This document shows, in pieces, positions 1 to 7,385 of a stretch of DNA of 16,216 nucleotides. A program made the position numbers and the translations under genes. Numbering within the stretch: the first letter of the stretch is position 1; the number at the start of each line of letters is the position of its first letter. The DNA lies in NCBI GenBank assembly GCA_018817995.1, contig JAHISW010000056.1:1-16216 (forward strand), in the 5' to 3' direction. The notes beneath the pieces are model-generated. The model was not told the DNA's origin. It did no database searches and was given only the letters and a program-made list of their open reading frames with translations. The stretch comes from Patescibacteria group bacterium. GTDB lineage: Bacteria; Patescibacteriota; Minisyncoccia; JAHISW01; Tagabacteraceae.

Positions 1-93
1 AGCAGAGATATAATTGATTTTTCTTTTTTAAATTTTTCATTGACACAAGATGGACATATTGCGTTTTCGCTTGAAATTACATTAAACATATGA
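1..93 (+). CDS. C-terminal end of a probable PilN-like pilus assembly protein (5' truncated)
   Basis: An open frame runs from the first base of the window to TGA at 91-93, leaving the last 30 residues of a protein that begins outside. The tail ends in FSLEITLNI, an alternating hydrophobic pattern like the final beta strand of PilN-type proteins. Its stop overlaps the start of the next gene as ATGA (90-93), which implies translational coupling. PilN normally precedes PilO and forms an inner-membrane heterodimer with it, so the PilN call rests mainly on gene order; the visible fragment is too short to prove it. Confidence 0.6.
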   Translation, partial: SRDIIDFSFLNFSLTQDGHIAFSLEITLNI

Positions 94-653
94 GTAAAAA
101 TATAACAACCTTTTTATTTTTTGTAATATCTATAGTGGTTTTTTTCGCTTGGACTAACCCTTGGTTAAAAGAAGTTGGGCTACTCAAAGAGGAAAGGGAA
201 TCCTTAAATAAAACGTTAGAAAATTTTGCAGAACTACAAGGTATGCGAGATAGGGTTCTTGAGGGGTTTAATTCAATATCTCCTGAAGACTCAAGCAGAC
301 TTTCAAAGTTGATTCCCGAAGGGGCCGAACAAACGGAGTTAATGGTGGAATTGTCAAATTTGGCCGATGCCTCCGGAGTAATTATAAGTCGTCTTAATGT
401 TCAACCCGAGGTTGAGATTGCCAAGGTGTCAAGTTTTTCCGCTCTTGCTAGCCAAGCTTTGCCAAAATACAAAAAAGTTAATTTGGATCTAGTCTGTTCG
501 TCTTCCTACGAAGGTTTTATTAGTTTTTTGAAGGGATTGCAGGGAAGCCTGCGCTTGGTGGATATAGACGGAATAGAATTTTCAAGCAAGGCGGATGGTT
601 TGTATGAGTTTAACATCAAGGCGATATCATATTTTAGAAATAATAATATATAA
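90..653 (+). CDS. pilO: PilO-like type IV pilus alignment protein
   Basis: This 187-residue protein has a short cytoplasmic N-terminus, one membrane helix at about residues 6-23, a charged coiled-coil-like stretch at about 27-60, and an alpha/beta domain to the end. That is the architecture of PilO, which pairs with PilN and links the inner-membrane platform to PilP. It is slightly shorter than many proteobacterial PilO proteins. The start overlaps the preceding stop (ATGA), and its TAA directly abuts the next ATG, so the three genes look like one translationally coupled run. The call comes from topology and position between a PilN-like end and a PilP-like gene; PilO sequences are poorly conserved. 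Confidence 0.75.
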   Translation: MSKNITTFLFFVISIVVFFAWTNPWLKEVGLLKEERESLNKTLENFAELQGMRDRVLEGFNSISPEDSSRLSKLIPEGAEQTELMVELSNLADASGVIISRLNVQPEVEIAKVSSFSALASQALPKYKKVNLDLVCSSSYEGFISFLKGLQGSLRLVDIDGIEFSSKADGLYEFNIKAISYFRNNNI

Positions 654-953
654 ATGAAAAACAGGACAAACATTTTTTTAATCATTTTTCTAGTTGTTTT
701 TTTAATTTCTGCTTATTTTTGGTACTCAAAATCACAAAAAGAGTCTGAGTCTGGTGGTATAATTACGGACGCGAGACAGGAAGAGGCAAAAAAAAGTGAT
801 GACACATTTGTGTTGGCTATAGGGAAATTAAAAACAATAGACCTAGATGTGGGGTTTTTTGTCAGTGAAAAATTTCAGTCTTTAGAGGATTTAACTCCGG
901 ATATCGTGTATCCCGCCGAAGTGGGAAGAAGGAATCCGTTTTTGCCGTTCTAG
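654..953 (+). CDS. PilP-like small membrane protein ending in an NPF motif
   Basis: This 99-residue protein starts immediately after the pilO stop. It has one membrane helix at about residues 6-23, a charged linker, and a C-terminus ending GRRNPFLPF. A terminal R-x-NPF-like motif after a single membrane anchor or lipid anchor is typical of PilP and of short pilus proteins in the same position. Full PilP proteins carry a beta-sandwich domain that is not present here, so this is at most a reduced PilP equivalent. There is no lipobox cysteine. Its place between pilO and pilB supports a role linking the inner-membrane complex to the periplasm. Confidence 0.6.
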   Translation: MKNRTNIFLIIFLVVFLISAYFWYSKSQKESESGGIITDARQEEAKKSDDTFVLAIGKLKTIDLDVGFFVSEKFQSLEDLTPDIVYPAEVGRRNPFLPF

Positions 954-1031
954 TTATTAGCCACTAGGGTCTAGCCACTAGGAACTAAACCCTATTGATA
1001 CTAAACCCTAAACCCTAGACCCTAATTAAAT
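954..1031. repeat. Short degenerate repeats of CCCTAAA type between genes
   Basis: The 78-base gap before pilB consists almost entirely of short direct repeats. TAGCCACTAGG occurs at 958-968 and 972-982. ACTAAACCCTA occurs at 984-994 and 1000-1010. Three tandem 7-base units (CCCTAAA, CCCTAGA, CCCTAAT) begin at 1006, 1013 and 1020. No Shine-Dalgarno site or clear promoter is visible before the pilB ATG at 1032. Confidence 0.85.
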
Positions 1032-2756
1032 ATGTCTTTTGGAGAAATTTTAGTAAAAAACAATATTATCAGCCAAAATCTTCTTGTTCAAAGCAAGAAA
1101 AAAGCTGAGAAGGGTGGTGTTCCCCTAGAGGAAGAGTTGTTAAAAAGCGGTGTTTCAGAAAAAGAAATTTTGGTGGCCAAGAGCAGAGCCTTTAACATTC
1201 CCATAAAAGAGATAGCTTCTTCTACTCGTATTCCGTCAGAATTACTGAGAAGTATTCCAGAAGAGTCGGCTCGCCACTATAAGTTTGTTCCTTTGCAATT
1301 TAAAGATGGCGTTGTTGAGATAGGCATTGTTTATCCGGATGACATTGGGGCGCGCGAGGCATTGCAGTTTTTGTCTTCAAAACTTAACCAACCCTTCAGG
1401 ATTTTTTTGATTTCTTTATCCGATCTCAAGGCGGTTTTAAGGGGTTATCAAAGTTTGGGCGGGGAGGCCGTGCGGGTTTTGGGCGAGATAGAGTCTGTAA
1501 CCAATGAGGAATTGGCATCAAAAAAAGAAGATAAGAAAAAGAAAACAATAAACAAAATAATAGAGGATGCGCCCGTGACCAAGATGGTAACGGTTATTTT
1601 GAGGCATGCTATTGAGGGGTTAGCTTCTGACATACACATAGAACCGCTGAGAGACGAATTGAAGGTTAGGTTTAGGGTTGATGGGGTGTTGTATACCAGT
1701 TTAATGCTTCCCATTGCCGTTCATGAGGCTATTGTGGCCAGGATAAAAGTTATGACCAATATGAAACTTGACGAAAAGAGGAAACCACAGGACGGCCGTT
1801 TTGAGATTAGCACTGACACTAGCGCCGGCAAAAGTCGCGTCGATTTTCGTGTTTCTACTTTTCCTTCGTTTTTTGGAGAGAAGGTAGTTATCAGAATTTT
1901 GGATACCGAAACGGGACTCAAGAGAATAGAAAATGTTGGTATGACGAAAGTGAATGTTGAAAAGGTGAAAAAAGCGTTGCGCCGAACATATGGTTTGATT
2001 CTTTTGACGGGACCCACCGGTTCCGGCAAGACTACGACTCTTTATTCTATGCTTAGTATGATTGATAGAGAAAAACTTAATGTGGTTAGTTTAGAGGACC
2101 CCATTGAATATAACGTAGAGGGCGTAAATCAATCGCAAGTATATCCTGCCATAAATTATACTTTTGCCAGCGGGTTGCGTTCTATTTTGAGGCAAGACCC
2201 TGATGTTATAATGGTGGGAGAGATTCGAGATAAAGAAACGGCGCAATTGGCGATTCAGGCTTCTTTGACCGGGCATTTGGTTCTTTCAACCCTCCATACA
2301 AACAACGCTATAGGAGTTATACCGCGTCTGATTGACATGGGAGTTGATCCTTATTTGATTCCTTCAACCCTTGTTTTGGTAATTGCTCAGCGTCTTGTTA
2401 GGACATTATTTCCGGAATCAAGAGGGGAGTTGAAAGTAGAAGGCACCGTTCAGGAAACAATAGAAAGAAATCTGAAAGATTTGCCATCCGCCATGAGGAA
2501 GGGAATTAAAATTCCGGAGAAAATATATCAAGCCAAACCCTCTGCGATTTGTCCTCGCGGAACAAGAGGGCGAGTTGGCGTTTTTGAAATTTTGAGAATG
2601 ACACTGGAACTTGAAAAGATTATTTTGGCGGGGCCTACCGAGTTTGCCATAGAGGCAGAATCTAGGAACCAAGGAATGATGAACATGAAAGAGGATGGCG
2701 TTCTGAAAGTTTTGGAAGGAAAAGTTGGCTTGGAAGAATTAAATGAAGTTGTATAA
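1032..2756 (+). CDS. pilB: Type IV pilus extension ATPase PilB (GspE/PulE family)
   Basis: The 574-residue protein matches the PilB/GspE secretion ATPases that power pilus extension from the cytoplasmic face. An N-terminal T2SSE-N/MshEN-like region (about 1-160) leads to the ATPase core. The Walker A motif GPTGSGKTT is at 327-335, the Walker B segment DPDVIMVGEIRD at 389-400, followed by the histidine-box segment HLVLSTLHTN. Odd point: the two CxxC zinc pairs usual in PilB are missing. The first site reads TLFPESRG and the second keeps one cysteine, in ICPRGTRGR. No Shine-Dalgarno site is seen before the ATG. Length and motifs are complete, so the gene looks functional. Confidence 0.95.
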   Translation: MSFGEILVKNNIISQNLLVQSKKKAEKGGVPLEEELLKSGVSEKEILVAKSRAFNIPIKEIASSTRIPSELLRSIPEESARHYKFVPLQFKDGVVEIGIVYPDDIGAREALQFLSSKLNQPFRIFLISLSDLKAVLRGYQSLGGEAVRVLGEIESVTNEELASKKEDKKKKTINKIIEDAPVTKMVTVILRHAIEGLASDIHIEPLRDELKVRFRVDGVLYTSLMLPIAVHEAIVARIKVMTNMKLDEKRKPQDGRFEISTDTSAGKSRVDFRVSTFPSFFGEKVVIRILDTETGLKRIENVGMTKVNVEKVKKALRRTYGLILLTGPTGSGKTTTLYSMLSMIDREKLNVVSLEDPIEYNVEGVNQSQVYPAINYTFASGLRSILRQDPDVIMVGEIRDKETAQLAIQASLTGHLVLSTLHTNNAIGVIPRLIDMGVDPYLIPSTLVLVIAQRLVRTLFPESRGELKVEGTVQETIERNLKDLPSAMRKGIKIPEKIYQAKPSAICPRGTRGRVGVFEILRMTLELEKIILAGPTEFAIEAESRNQGMMNMKEDGVLKVLEGKVGLEELNEVV

Positions 2757-2757
2757 T
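2730..2757 (+). promoter_or_regulatory. Putative promoter of the minor pilin, leaderless geometry
   Basis: TTGGAA (2730-2735) and TATAAT (2752-2757) are 16 bases apart and lie within the end of pilB. The hexamer ends 6 bases before ATG 2764, which would place the transcription start at or next to the start codon. Confidence 0.5.
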
Positions 2758-2763
2758 ATAAAT

Positions 2764-3204
2764 ATGATAAAAAATAGAGGGTTTACGATAATAGAGATGT
2801 TGATAGTTTTAGCTATCATAGCCATGCTTTCGTCCATTGCCATGTCTCTTTTTAGCAGTAGCAAAGCAAAGGCGAGAGATTCCAGGCGAGAAGAAGATAT
2901 GAAGGATATTCAAAACGGATTAAATCTTTATGTTTCAAACAGTCAAATATATCCGATTTGCGACGAGGAGGTGATTAATGGTGCAAGCGATTGTCTTTCC
3001 CAGGTCATGATCAGCACTGGTTTTATGAAAGGAGTTCCTTACGATCCTCTTGGTCGTGGCACAGGCGGTTCTTGTGGAGGGAGTAATCCGGAGTATTGCT
3101 ATGTTTCTCCTGATGGATTTTCTTACATGCTAAGGTATTTTCTTGAAACGGATAATATCTCCGGCAAAGATAGTGGCTGGCAGGAAGTCATTGTTAACTA
3201 TTAA
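2764..3204 (+). CDS. Type IV pilin-like protein (minor pilin or pseudopilin)
   Basis: A class III signal peptide MIKNRG|FTIIEML is followed by a hydrophobic helix (about residues 7-28) and a KARDSRREEDMKDIQNGLNLY region, the usual start of the long pilin alpha helix. Prepilin peptidase should cut after G6 and methylate F7; E11 is the conserved +5 glutamate. I chose ATG 2764 over the in-frame ATG at 2743 because it gives a normal 6-residue leader and lies 6 bases after a TATAAT. The mature globular part has several cysteines (ICDEE, DCLS, SCGG, EYCYV), which could form disulfides. It lies between pilB and a receiver gene and is probably a minor subunit. Confidence 0.88.
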   Translation: MIKNRGFTIIEMLIVLAIIAMLSSIAMSLFSSSKAKARDSRREEDMKDIQNGLNLYVSNSQIYPICDEEVINGASDCLSQVMISTGFMKGVPYDPLGRGTGGSCGGSNPEYCYVSPDGFSYMLRYFLETDNISGKDSGWQEVIVNY

Positions 3205-3217
3205 CGGTTTGTAATTG

Positions 3218-3226
3218 TGTTATAAT
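3218..3226 (+). promoter_or_regulatory. Extended -10 promoter of the receiver gene, leaderless geometry
   Basis: TGTTATAAT is a consensus extended -10 (TGnTATAAT). It ends 6 bases before ATG 3233, and no convincing -35 is present. It lies in the short gap after the pilin stop. Confidence 0.6.
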
Positions 3227-3232
3227 TGTAAA

Positions 3233-3628
3233 ATGGAAAAAGATAACAAAAATTTTAAAGTTTTTCTTGTGGATGATGATGAATTTCTTTTGGATATGTA
3301 TGCCTCAAAATTTAAAATGTCCGGATTTGATGTGGAGATTGCGCGAAACGGAAAAGAGGCGTTGTCTAAACTGAAAGAGGGCCTCTCTCCTGACGTTATT
3401 CTTTTGGATATTGTTATGCCTGAAATAAGTGGTTTTGAATTTTTGGAGACGCTTAAGGAAGAAAAAATACCAATGCCTATGGTTGTTGTCTTAAGTAATT
3501 TGGGTCAAAAAAGCGATATAGAAAAGGGTAAAAAATTGGGCGCCTCTGATTATATTATAAAAGCTAGTTTTACTCCGAGTGAAGTTGTTCAAAAAGTTAG
3601 ATCTTTGCTCGGTGGAAAAAATATATGA
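3233..3628 (+). CDS. Stand-alone CheY-like receiver domain protein
   Basis: The protein is one receiver domain of 131 residues with no output domain. The acidic pocket is DDD at residues 14-16, the phosphoacceptor is D59 in VILLDIVMP, the switch residue is S88 in VVVLSNLG, and the conserved lysine is K110 in YIIKAS. A frame extension to TTG 3215 is rejected because it would run through the -10 hexamer. The stop overlaps the pilT start as ATGA, so the receiver and the retraction ATPase are probably translated together. By analogy with PilG/PilH it may tune pilus activity through protein contacts. No histidine kinase is visible in the window. Confidence 0.9.
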   Translation: MEKDNKNFKVFLVDDDEFLLDMYASKFKMSGFDVEIARNGKEALSKLKEGLSPDVILLDIVMPEISGFEFLETLKEEKIPMPMVVVLSNLGQKSDIEKGKKLGASDYIIKASFTPSEVVQKVRSLLGGKNI

Positions 3629-4698
3629 GTGATTATTCCAAAGAATTATCAAATTTAGTTTTGTCCGTTGCTGAATCTGGCGGTTCTGATTTGCATCTTT
3701 CTGTCGGGAGGCACCCCACTCTTAGGGTTTCAGGACTCTTGGTCCCGCTGATTAAAAAGCCTTTCCTAACTCCGGATGATCTGGAAAAATTTGTTGAGGT
3801 TTTGTTGAACGAGGAACAAAAAGCAATATTGCAAAAAAAAGGCGAGGTGGATTTTGCGTATGGCGTCCCTGAAAAAGAGGGCATGAGGTTTCGTTGCAAT
3901 GCTTTTAGACAACGCGGGTTTTGGGGTGTGGCTATGCGCCTTATTCCTGCTGAAGTAAGAACATTGGAGGAACTTAATTTGCCGGAGATTTTGAGGTCAT
4001 TCGCACTAGAGAGACAAGGTTTCTTTTTGGTGGTTGGTCCTACGGGGCATGGCAAATCCACAACGCTTGCTTCTTTGGTTGATATTGTCAATCGTGAGAC
4101 AAGCAGGCATGTTGTGACAATTGAGGACCCTATTGAGTATATTTTTACGCAGGACAAATCAATTATAGACCAACGCGAGGTGTCGCATGACACTGCCGAT
4201 TTTCGCACAGGGTTAAGGTCTATGTTTAGGCAAGATATTGATGTGGCCATGGTTGGAGAGATGCGCGATTCTTCTAGTATATCCATAGCCGTGACAGCGG
4301 CGGAGACCGGACATCTTGTTCTGTCATCTTTGCACACCAATAACGCCAGCCAGACAATAGATAGGATTATTGATTCTTTTCCTGCTGAACAGCAGAACCA
4401 AATACGTTTGCAATTGGCGGGTAGTTTGTTGGGTATTTTTTCTCAGCGTTTAGTTCCCAGAACTTCAGGAGGATTGATTCCCGCTTATGAGCTTTTGATT
4501 GCCAATACTGCTGTTAGGAATTTAATTAGAGAAGGGAGAACGCATGAGTTGGATATTGTCATGGAAACCAGCTCTTCGGAAGGAATGGTTGATCTCAATA
4601 GATCTCTTCTTGATTTAGTAAGGGGTGGAGAAATTAGTATGGAAAATGCTCTGGCCTATTCGCAGAAACCGAGATCATTAATGGAGCTTAGTAAATAA
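3625..4698 (+). CDS. pilT: Type IV pilus retraction ATPase PilT
   Basis: The 357 residues match PilT in length and layout. A SDLHLSVGRHPTLRVSG segment opens the N-terminal PAS-like domain, Walker A is GPTGHGKSTT (138-147), and the Walker B region reads DIDVAMVGEMRD, followed by the HLVLSSLHTNNA histidine box. The P-loop has histidine where most proteins have serine, which should not affect the catalytic lysine. PilT drives pilus depolymerisation and so twitching, surface attachment or DNA uptake. It is coupled to the upstream receiver by an ATGA overlap and is followed after one base by pilC. Confidence 0.95.
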   Translation: MSDYSKELSNLVLSVAESGGSDLHLSVGRHPTLRVSGLLVPLIKKPFLTPDDLEKFVEVLLNEEQKAILQKKGEVDFAYGVPEKEGMRFRCNAFRQRGFWGVAMRLIPAEVRTLEELNLPEILRSFALERQGFFLVVGPTGHGKSTTLASLVDIVNRETSRHVVTIEDPIEYIFTQDKSIIDQREVSHDTADFRTGLRSMFRQDIDVAMVGEMRDSSSISIAVTAAETGHLVLSSLHTNNASQTIDRIIDSFPAEQQNQIRLQLAGSLLGIFSQRLVPRTSGGLIPAYELLIANTAVRNLIREGRTHELDIVMETSSSEGMVDLNRSLLDLVRGGEISMENALAYSQKPRSLMELSK

Positions 4699-4699
4699 A

Positions 4700-5908
4700 A
4701 TGTTATTCAAATACAAAGCGACAACTTCCGAAGGGGAAGTTAAAGAGGGGGATTTGGAGGCGGCCAGTATGGAAATTGCCCTAGATTCTCTTCAGAGGAG
4801 AAATCTTATAGTCGTTTCTCTTGATCCCGCGCACAAAAAGGGTTTTTGGGGGGGCGGAGAATTATTTTCTAGCGGTCGGGTCAAAAAAAAGGATGTTGTT
4901 ATTTTCTCCAGGCAACTCTCTACTCTTTTTGAAGCAAGGGTTCCTGTTTTGACTTCATTTAAAATGTTGGCGGCGGAAACGGAAGGCGTTGCTTTAAGAA
5001 AAATAATAGATATTATTGTGAAGGATATCGAGTCCGGTGACAATATTTCTCGCGCGATGTCAAAACATCCAAAAGTTTTTTCAATTTTTTATGTGAATAT
5101 GGTTAAAGCGGGTGAGGAGTCAGGCAAATTGGATGAAATTTTTCACTATTTAGCGGATTATCTCGAGCGCAATAGCGATATTACTTCAAAGGCCACTCGT
5201 GCCCTTGTTTATCCCGCTTTTGTTATTTCGGCTTTTATTGGCGTTATGGTTCTTATGATGGTTTTTGTCGTGCCCAAAATGATTGAAATTATTGAAGAAA
5301 GCGAGCAAGAAATGCCGTTTTATACTAAAATAGTCATGGGAGTAAGCGATTTTCTGGTGAATTATGGCGTTTTTTTGTTGATAGCATTGGCTGTTTCAGC
5401 TTTCCTTTTGTGGAGGTACAGCCGGACAAAAGCGGGTCAACTCGCTTTTTCTAAGTTTCAAATTACGGTTCCTTTGTTGGGTGGTTTGTACAAAAAACTT
5501 TATATTTCAAGAATTTCTGACAATCTGGAAACTCTTATATCGGGTGGTGTGAGTATGCTTAGGTCTTTGGAAATTACATCCGATACCATTGAAAATAGTG
5601 TTTACAAAGCTTTACTTTTTGATACAAAAGAAGCCGTTAAATCGGGTTCCACCATATCCGAAAGTTTCTATCGTTCCCAATATGTTCCCCATCTTGTTAC
5701 GCAGATGATTAGAATAGGAGAAGAAACCGGCAAACTGGATTTCATATTGAAGACATTGGCGAAGTTTTACAGAAAAGAAGTTGATGCTAGCGTTGACACT
5801 CTAATTAGCTTAATTGAACCGGTAATGATAATTGTTTTAGGTGGAGGGGTGGGCGTTTTGTTGGCTTCTATCCTGTTGCCGATTTATAATATTGCCTTGT
5901 CCGTCTAG
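4700..5908 (+). CDS. pilC: Type IV pilus inner-membrane platform protein PilC (GspF family)
   Basis: The protein has 402 residues and two T2SSF domains (about 70-195 and 270-398). Predicted membrane helices lie near 172-195, 222-238 and 374-398. The repeated GEESGKLDE and GEETGKLDF segments are typical of the duplicated GspF fold. It forms the base on which PilB and PilT act to add or remove pilins. The N-terminus (LFKYKATTSEGEVKEGDLEA) is the usual PilC start. The ATG follows the pilT stop by one base, with no separate promoter. Confidence 0.95.
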   Translation: MLFKYKATTSEGEVKEGDLEAASMEIALDSLQRRNLIVVSLDPAHKKGFWGGGELFSSGRVKKKDVVIFSRQLSTLFEARVPVLTSFKMLAAETEGVALRKIIDIIVKDIESGDNISRAMSKHPKVFSIFYVNMVKAGEESGKLDEIFHYLADYLERNSDITSKATRALVYPAFVISAFIGVMVLMMVFVVPKMIEIIEESEQEMPFYTKIVMGVSDFLVNYGVFLLIALAVSAFLLWRYSRTKAGQLAFSKFQITVPLLGGLYKKLYISRISDNLETLISGGVSMLRSLEITSDTIENSVYKALLFDTKEAVKSGSTISESFYRSQYVPHLVTQMIRIGEETGKLDFILKTLAKFYRKEVDASVDTLISLIEPVMIIVLGGGVGVLLASILLPIYNIALSV

Positions 5909-5936
5909 CCGGCGCAAAAGGTTGTCCACAGGCTTG

Positions 5937-5967
5937 TTGTTATTTTGGGGTGTTTTTAGGGTATAAT
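5937..5967 (+). promoter_or_regulatory. Putative promoter of the second pilin with a leader of about 60 bases
   Basis: TATAAT at 5962-5967 has a weak TTGTTA at 5937-5942 (spacer 19). A start near 5974 would leave about 62 bases of AT-rich untranslated leader before ATG 6036. No Shine-Dalgarno site is seen near the ATG. Between the pilC stop and this promoter nothing else is evident except a TTGTCCACA at 5922-5930. Confidence 0.5.
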
Positions 5968-6035
5968 AATATTGTTAGTTTATTTAATCAAAAAAGGTCG
6001 AGAAAATTTAAGTATTTTTAAGTTAAAAAAATAAA

Positions 6036-6518
6036 ATGTTTAAAAGAAAAAATAAGGGTTTTACGCTGATTGAACTTTTGGTTGTTATTGCTATTATTGG
6101 TGTTTTGGCTTCGGTTGTTTTGGCTTCTCTAAACAGCGCGCGAAAGAAATCCAGAGATGCTCGCCGTGTAGCCGATATCAAGCAAATTCAGTTGGCTTTG
6201 GAGATGTATTTTGACTCCACCCAGTCGTATCCTACTACTTTAGCTGCCCTGGCTCCGACTTATATTGCCACTGTCTCCACCGATCCGTTGACTTCGGTTG
6301 GCGCTTACAAATATGCGGCTTTAACCAGCGGTAGTTCAATTACAACTTGTACTACTGGATGCACTTATTACCACTTGGGCGCTATTCTTGAAGAAGCGAC
6401 GAATCCGGCTTTGCCCGGACGAGATCTTGATTCTAGAGTGGCGACAAATGGTTTTCTCGGAGCTACTGCAGATTGCGGGGCAACGGCAGGTGCCAATTGT
6501 TATGATATAACTCCGTAA
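6036..6518 (+). CDS. Type IV pilin, probably the major subunit
   Basis: This 160-residue prepilin has the leader MFKRKNKG and the cleavage context KG|FTLIELLVVIAIIGVLASVV, with the +5 glutamate at E13. The RKKSRDARRVADIKQIQLALEMYF segment continues the long helix and is typical of pilins from this lineage. The C-terminal part is rich in Thr, Ala and Gly and has cysteines at TCTTGCTYY and near the end (ADCGATAGANC). Its own promoter, long leader and strong terminator set it apart from the coupled assembly genes and suggest high, separate expression, hence the major-pilin call. Confidence 0.9.
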   Translation: MFKRKNKGFTLIELLVVIAIIGVLASVVLASLNSARKKSRDARRVADIKQIQLALEMYFDSTQSYPTTLAALAPTYIATVSTDPLTSVGAYKYAALTSGSSITTCTTGCTYYHLGAILEEATNPALPGRDLDSRVATNGFLGATADCGATAGANCYDITP

Positions 6519-6543
6519 ATAGTTTATACGCAGATTTTGTGAT

Positions 6544-6579
6544 AAAATATGGGCATGATATATGCCCATATTTTTATTC
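6544..6579 (+). terminator. Rho-independent terminator after the second pilin
   Basis: A perfect 13-bp stem (6544-6556 with 6562-6574) encloses a 5-base loop GATAT. The core is ATGGGCAT/ATGCCCAT, and a T-rich tract continues to 6579. It lies 25 bases after the pilin stop and should end that transcript before the transposase element. Confidence 0.88.
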
Positions 6580-6593
6580 TCACCCCCAAATCT

Positions 6594-6615
6594 TATGAGG
6601 CCTAGCCTCGTAAAG
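6594..6615 (+). repeat. REP-like hairpin, copy 1 (downstream end of transposase gene)
   Basis: The hairpin has a GAGGC-CTA-GCCTC core extended by TTA/TAA arms across a T-G mismatch. This 22-bp unit is identical to 7329-7350. It ends next to the transposase stop codon (6616-6618 on the minus strand). Confidence 0.9.
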
Positions 6616-7311
6616 TTAAAATAATTCGATGATATTTTCTGGGTTAATCTCTTTTAGCCAATTCAGAGTTTCTTTTTTGTGTTTTTGAGGACTTCCAAAA
6701 AATTCTGATAAGAATTTGTCTTGAATTATAGAGGGGAAATTCTTTTTGCCAGTGTAATCTAAATAACTTGACCATCTGTAAGTTTCTAAAAATTCAACTG
6801 TCTTGCCAAAATTTTTTATCTTCCCTTGCTTCCATTTAGGCTCTATTAAGCTTAGTGGGTTAAGGTGGATGTAATATGGTAAGTGAATAAAATGCGCTTC
6901 TTTTTCTATCCATACCGCCTTGAATGGTCCTTGGAATAGACTGCCGTTTCTTTTGTATTTTTGATTAAAATACATCGAATAGCCAGTTCCCAGTTTATGT
7001 AAAAAGGTTGAAATTCCGTTATCGCGTAATTGTTTTAGGAATAAGTGAAAATGGTTAGGCATCAGACAGAATGCGTAAATTTCAACCAATAATTCTCTTT
7101 TCTTAATCTTATGAGGCTTAGCCTCGTAAGATTTTATTTTGTTTTGATTTGTTCTGTAATAGATGTTTGGCGTTGGGTTTGTGTCGTTGAATTCGTATAA
7201 GTCATGAACAAAACGATAATGATCTTGTTTGTCTAAAAATATGTCTCTTTTTTCCACACCACGGTTGTAAACATGGTACATTGAAATATTATTGAATTTT
7301 AATTTCCTCAT
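6616..7311 (-). CDS. Y1 (HUH) REP-associated/IS200-like transposase
   Basis: The 231-residue protein has an N-terminal MYHVYNRGVEKRDIF segment, the metal-binding HUH motif in LMPNHFHLFL (H87, H89), a helix GTGYSMYFNQKYKRNGSLFQ that carries the likely catalytic tyrosine (Y111 or Y114), and YIHLNP further on. These mark the transposase_17/RAYT branch of Y1 transposases, which nick and join single-stranded DNA at hairpins. Residues 60-69 (KSYEAKPHKI) are encoded by a third copy of the element's own hairpin. A minus-strand TATAAT at 7325-7320 lies 8 bases before the ATG. The frame is intact and key residues are present, so it may be active. Confidence 0.92.
   Translation of the reverse strand: MRKLKFNNISMYHVYNRGVEKRDIFLDKQDHYRFVHDLYEFNDTNPTPNIYYRTNQNKIKSYEAKPHKIKKRELLVEIYAFCLMPNHFHLFLKQLRDNGISTFLHKLGTGYSMYFNQKYKRNGSLFQGPFKAVWIEKEAHFIHLPYYIHLNPLSLIEPKWKQGKIKNFGKTVEFLETYRWSSYLDYTGKKNFPSIIQDKFLSEFFGSPQKHKKETLNWLKEINPENIIELF
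7105..7133 (+). repeat. REP-like hairpin copy inside the transposase coding sequence
   Basis: Arms 7105-7117 and 7121-7133 pair at 12 of 13 positions (one T-G mismatch at 7112/7126) around a TTA loop. It differs from the flanking copies by TTA instead of CTA in the loop and by TAAG instead of TAAAG after the core. It has the same orientation as both flanking copies and is translated in frame. Confidence 0.9.
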
Positions 7312-7328
7312 ATAGTTCCATTATATTC

Positions 7329-7350
7329 TATGAGGCCTAGCCTCGTAAAG
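7329..7350 (+). repeat. REP-like hairpin, copy 3 (upstream of transposase and pilD)
   Basis: This 22-bp unit is identical to 6594-6615 and has the same orientation. It lies 18 bases upstream of the transposase ATG (minus strand) and 20 bases before the extended -10 of pilD (plus strand), so it sits between two divergent promoters. Confidence 0.9.
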
Positions 7351-7370
7351 ATGCGCAGATGTTGTTGGTG

Positions 7371-7379
7371 TGTTAGAAT
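7371..7379 (+). promoter_or_regulatory. Extended -10 promoter of pilD, leaderless geometry
   Basis: TGTTAGAAT fits TGnTANNNT. It ends 6 bases before ATG 7386 and directly before ATG 7380. No clear -35 is visible. With the pilin terminator and the transposase element upstream, pilD needs its own promoter, which supports this call. Confidence 0.5.
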
Positions 7380-7385
7380 ATGTGT

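Larger units (their letters stand above)
6594..7350 (-). mobile_element. IS200/RAYT-like element bounded by direct hairpin repeats
   Basis: A Y1 transposase gene is bracketed by two identical 22-bp copies of a hairpin (6594-6615 and 7329-7350) in the same orientation. IS200/IS605 elements and REP-associated transposases both use subterminal hairpins in the same orientation on one strand, recognised as single-stranded DNA. The element separates the terminated pilin gene from pilD. The true ends and cleavage sites cannot be fixed from one copy. Whether it is an active insertion sequence or a domesticated RAYT with its REPs is open. Confidence 0.7.

Noticed and set aside
2743..2763. Upstream ATG start for the minor pilin
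   Set aside because: It would put a 13-residue leader before the cleavage site and overlap the -10 hexamer; ATG 2764 gives a normal prepilin leader.
3633..4340. Long open frame on the minus strand opposite pilT
   Set aside because: It lies fully within pilT, has no start signals, and its protein has no recognisable domain; it is a shadow of the coding strand.
5922..5930. TTGTCCACA, one mismatch from a DnaA box, between pilC and the second pilin
   Set aside because: A single near-match with no cluster of boxes, no AT-rich unwinding element with repeats and no dnaA or dnaN gene nearby; not evidence for an origin.
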